Below, piece by piece: positions 4,514-6,521 of a stretch of DNA of 6,521 bases. Position 1 is the first letter of the stretch; each line of letters starts with the position of its first letter. The DNA comes from an uncultured Collinsella sp. (GTDB lineage Bacteria > Actinomycetota > Coriobacteriia > Coriobacteriales > Coriobacteriaceae), in the NCBI GenBank assembly GCA_900556205.1, contig USNX01000078.1:1-6521 (forward strand), given 5' to 3'. The notes under the pieces were generated by a model. The model was not told where the DNA came from and searched no databases. It saw nothing but the letters and a program-made list of their open reading frames with translations. The position numbers and the translations under genes are program-made.

Positions 4514-6115
4514 ATGGATCAAAGCAAGCCTTCGTTCTTTATCACGACGCCCATCTACTACGTCAACGCCGATCCGCACCTGGGCACGGCTTATTCCACC
4601 ATCATCGCCGACGTTCAGGCTCGCTATCGCCGTTCCGTCGGCTATAACGTCAAGTTCCTGACCGGCATGGACGAGCACGGCGAGAAGGTCGCCGAGGCCG
4701 CAGCCAAGCACAACATGACGCCGCAGGAGTGGACCGATAGCCAGGCTCCGCACTTCAAGGAGCTTTGGAGCAAGCTCGAGATTTCCAATGATGACTTCAT
4801 CCGCACCACCGAGCCGCGCCAGCATCATGCCGTGCAGTACCTGTGGGAGCGCATGAAGGAGTCCGGCTACCTGTATAAGGGCAGCTACGACGGCTGGTAT
4901 TGCGTGCCTGACGAGACCTACTTTACCGATACGCAGGTCCAGAAGGGCGACGAAGAGTACGGCAGCGTCGGCCAGCACCTGTGCCCCGACTGCCACCGTC
5001 CGCTTGAGCGCGTGCAGGAGGAGTCCTACTTCTTTAAGCTTTCCGCCTTCCAGGACAAGCTGCTCAAGCTCTATGACGAGCACCCCGACTTTGTCGAGCC
5101 TGCGTTCCGCATGAACGAGGTTCGCAGCTTTGTCGAGGGCGGCCTTAACGACCTTTCCGTGAGCCGTACGAGCTTTGACTGGGGCATTCAGGTCCCGTTT
5201 GACGAGGGTCACGTGACCTACGTGTGGTTCGATGCGCTGCTCAACTATATGACGGCCGTCGGCTACGGTGTCGACACCGACGAGGCGCGTGCCGAGCTGG
5301 CCTATCGCTGGCCCGCGCAGTTCCACATCGTGGGCAAGGACATCATCCGCTTCCACTGCGTCATTTGGCCCGCCATGCTCATGGCCATCGGCGAGGCCCT
5401 GCCCGAGCACGTCTTTGCCCACGGCTTCCTGACCGTGCGCAATGCCGAGACCGGCAAGGCCGAGAAGATGTCCAAGAGCCGCGGCAACGCCATCGCTCCG
5501 CAGGACGTTATCGACATGTTGGGCGTCGAGGGCTATCGCTACTACTTCATGACCGACGTCGTCCCCGGCACCGACGGTGCCATCAGCTTCGATCGCATGG
5601 AGCAGGTCTACAACGCCGACCTGGCCAACAGCTGGGGCAACCTTATCTCGCGTTCGCTCAACATGAGCGGCAAGTACTTTGATGGTTGCGCGCCCGCCAA
5701 GCCCGCATCGTTCGATGCGTTCGACAACCCGCTGGCAAAGATCGCCGATGGTCTGGTCGAGCGCTACATGGCCAAGATGGACGTGCTCGATTACGGCGGA
5801 GCCAAGGACGAGGTCATGGAGCTCATCCATGCCGCCAACCACTACATCGAGGACTCCGAGCCTTGGGCACTTGCCAAGGACGAGGCCAAGGCTGACGAGC
5901 TGGCGTTTGTGATCTACAACCTGCTCGAGGCCATCCGCATTGCCGCCCACCTGCTGATGCCGCTCATGCCTCAGACCTCTGCCGAGGCCCTGCGCCGCCT
6001 GTCCTGCGAGGACGAGGCCGCGACCGACGACCTCAAGGGCATTTGCGCTTGGGGCCTGCTTGCCGGCGGTCAGCCTGTCGAGAAGGGCGAGCCGCTGTTC
6101 CCGCGTCTGGGCTAA
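4514..6115 (+). CDS. metG: Methionyl-tRNA synthetase
   Basis: MetG activates methionine with ATP and charges initiator and elongator tRNA-Met in the cytoplasm. This 533-residue class I synthetase shows FFITTPIYYVNADPHLGTAY (8-27, with the HIGH-equivalent HLGT), FLTGMDEHG, YVWFDALLNY (236-245), VGKDIIRFHCVIWPAML (273-289) and KMSKS (318-322), then the alpha-helical anticodon-binding domain. Of the zinc-knuckle cysteines, CPDC (157-160) is present, but the first pair is reduced to C130-V-P-D133. It lacks the C-terminal EMAP-II/Trbp111-like extension found in longer bacterial MetRS, so it is the short form of about 500-530 residues. Start ATG 4514 has GGAGGA 8 nt upstream. Strong terminator follows at 6155. 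Confidence 0.98.
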   Translation: MDQSKPSFFITTPIYYVNADPHLGTAYSTIIADVQARYRRSVGYNVKFLTGMDEHGEKVAEAAAKHNMTPQEWTDSQAPHFKELWSKLEISNDDFIRTTEPRQHHAVQYLWERMKESGYLYKGSYDGWYCVPDETYFTDTQVQKGDEEYGSVGQHLCPDCHRPLERVQEESYFFKLSAFQDKLLKLYDEHPDFVEPAFRMNEVRSFVEGGLNDLSVSRTSFDWGIQVPFDEGHVTYVWFDALLNYMTAVGYGVDTDEARAELAYRWPAQFHIVGKDIIRFHCVIWPAMLMAIGEALPEHVFAHGFLTVRNAETGKAEKMSKSRGNAIAPQDVIDMLGVEGYRYYFMTDVVPGTDGAISFDRMEQVYNADLANSWGNLISRSLNMSGKYFDGCAPAKPASFDAFDNPLAKIADGLVERYMAKMDVLDYGGAKDEVMELIHAANHYIEDSEPWALAKDEAKADELAFVIYNLLEAIRIAAHLLMPLMPQTSAEALRRLSCEDEAATDDLKGICAWGLLAGGQPVEKGEPLFPRLG

Positions 6116-6154
6116 GACGCAGCGCGCCATATCGGCAATTTGCTGTTTAGCTGT

Positions 6155-6190
6155 AAGGGCATGGCCGCCACGGTCCATGCCCTTTTGTTT
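6155..6190 (+). terminator. Intrinsic terminator after metG
   Basis: AAGGGCATGG (6155-6164) and CCATGCCCTT (6175-6184) form a perfect 10-bp stem around a 10-nt loop, merging into TTTTGTTT (6183-6190). It lies 39 nt after the metG stop and separates metG from rsmA, which therefore needs its own promoter or read-through. Confidence 0.92.
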
Positions 6191-6222
6191 CAAGACGCCG
6201 CCATCATGCTAAGGAGGCAACC

Positions 6223-6521
6223 ATGACAACTTCGCCTTTGGCAAACCCCACGGCCACCAGGGAGCTGCTGGAGGAGTTTGGCCTTGCGACCAAGCATCGC
6301 CTGGGCCAGAACTTCCTGATCGACAACCATGTAATTGAGCGCATTTGCGAGCTTGCCGAGCTTGCAGGCGATGAGCGCGTGCTCGAGGTTGGTCCGGGCG
6401 TTGGTACGCTCACGCTTGCGCTGTTGCAGGAGGCGGCGTGCGTCACGTCGATCGAGGCCGATCCCGAGCTCGAGCCGGTGCTCGATGCTCACGCCGCCGA
6501 CTACGCCAACTTCCGCTTTAT
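6223..6521 (+). CDS. rsmA: 16S rRNA (adenine1518/1519-N6)-dimethyltransferase RsmA (KsgA), N-terminal part
   Basis: RsmA dimethylates two adjacent adenines in the 3'-terminal helix of 16S rRNA as a late check on 30S assembly; its loss gives kasugamycin resistance. The first 99 residues are present and the gene runs off the window. It shows KHRLGQNFLID (24-34), the SAM-binding motif I VLEVGPGVGTLT (53-64) and motif II acidic residue in SIEADPELEPVL (76-87). ATG 6223 follows an excellent AAGGAGG (6211-6217) by 5 nt. No clear promoter is visible in the short gap after the metG terminator. In many bacteria tatD lies between metG and rsmA; here there is no room for it. Confidence 0.96.
   Translation, partial: MTTSPLANPTATRELLEEFGLATKHRLGQNFLIDNHVIERICELAELAGDERVLEVGPGVGTLTLALLQEAACVTSIEADPELEPVLDAHAADYANFRF

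Noticed and set aside
4202..6193. 663-codon open frame on the minus strand, antisense to metG and the end of rsmI
   Set aside because: It mirrors the codon pattern of the plus-strand genes in GC-rich DNA, is low-complexity (rich in L, A, V, G, H) with no recognisable domain, and both plus-strand genes are certain.

Overview
The window is bacterial, GC-rich and almost entirely plus-strand. Flp/Tad-type pilus genes, a BrnT-like/ribbon-helix-helix pair, the rsmI, metG and rsmA translation genes, and the codon usage together suggest a gut actinobacterium of the Coriobacteriia, most like Collinsella. That assignment is inference from gene content and style, not a database match.

Layout. Positions 1-1030 hold the end of what is probably a Tad pilus operon: the C-terminus of an unidentified protein, a TadE-like pseudopilin, and a DUF192 protein. 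Each start overlaps the preceding stop. Positions 1030-1639 hold a compact two-gene module, a BrnT-like putative toxin followed by a ribbon-helix-helix antitoxin with an ATGA overlap. A 15-bp palindrome lies just upstream and may be its operator. A strong sigma70-type promoter with an AT-rich upstream tract then drives a tRNA-Phe (anticodon GAA) that ends at an intrinsic terminator.

Positions 1818-2497 form an unusual non-coding stretch. The 3' end of the tRNA plus its terminator (63 bp) is repeated 185 bp downstream with one difference. The 122 bp between the copies contain an inverted tRNA T-arm-like fragment and a chain of strong hairpins. Next comes a four-unit array with an exact 62-bp period, built from alternating inverted copies of a 14-nt motif (consensus GGAAARYGCRTCCC). 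After it lie a probable promoter, an inverted repeat and a leader hairpin for the next operon.

Positions 2498-4444 encode a GH5-like (exo-beta-1,3-glucanase-like) protein followed after 6 nt by rsmI. The GH5-like protein keeps the nucleophile glutamate but has D-T-P where the family has N-E-P, so the catalytic acid/base is missing. metG follows from 4514 with its own ribosome binding site and a possible promoter, and ends at a strong terminator. The window closes inside rsmA (ksgA). RsmI and RsmA both methylate 16S rRNA near the decoding centre and MetG charges tRNA-Met, so the right half is mainly a translation cluster.

The features most worth a second look are the 62-bp array, the duplicated tRNA 3' end with its structured insert, and the GH5-like protein lacking family catalytic residues.
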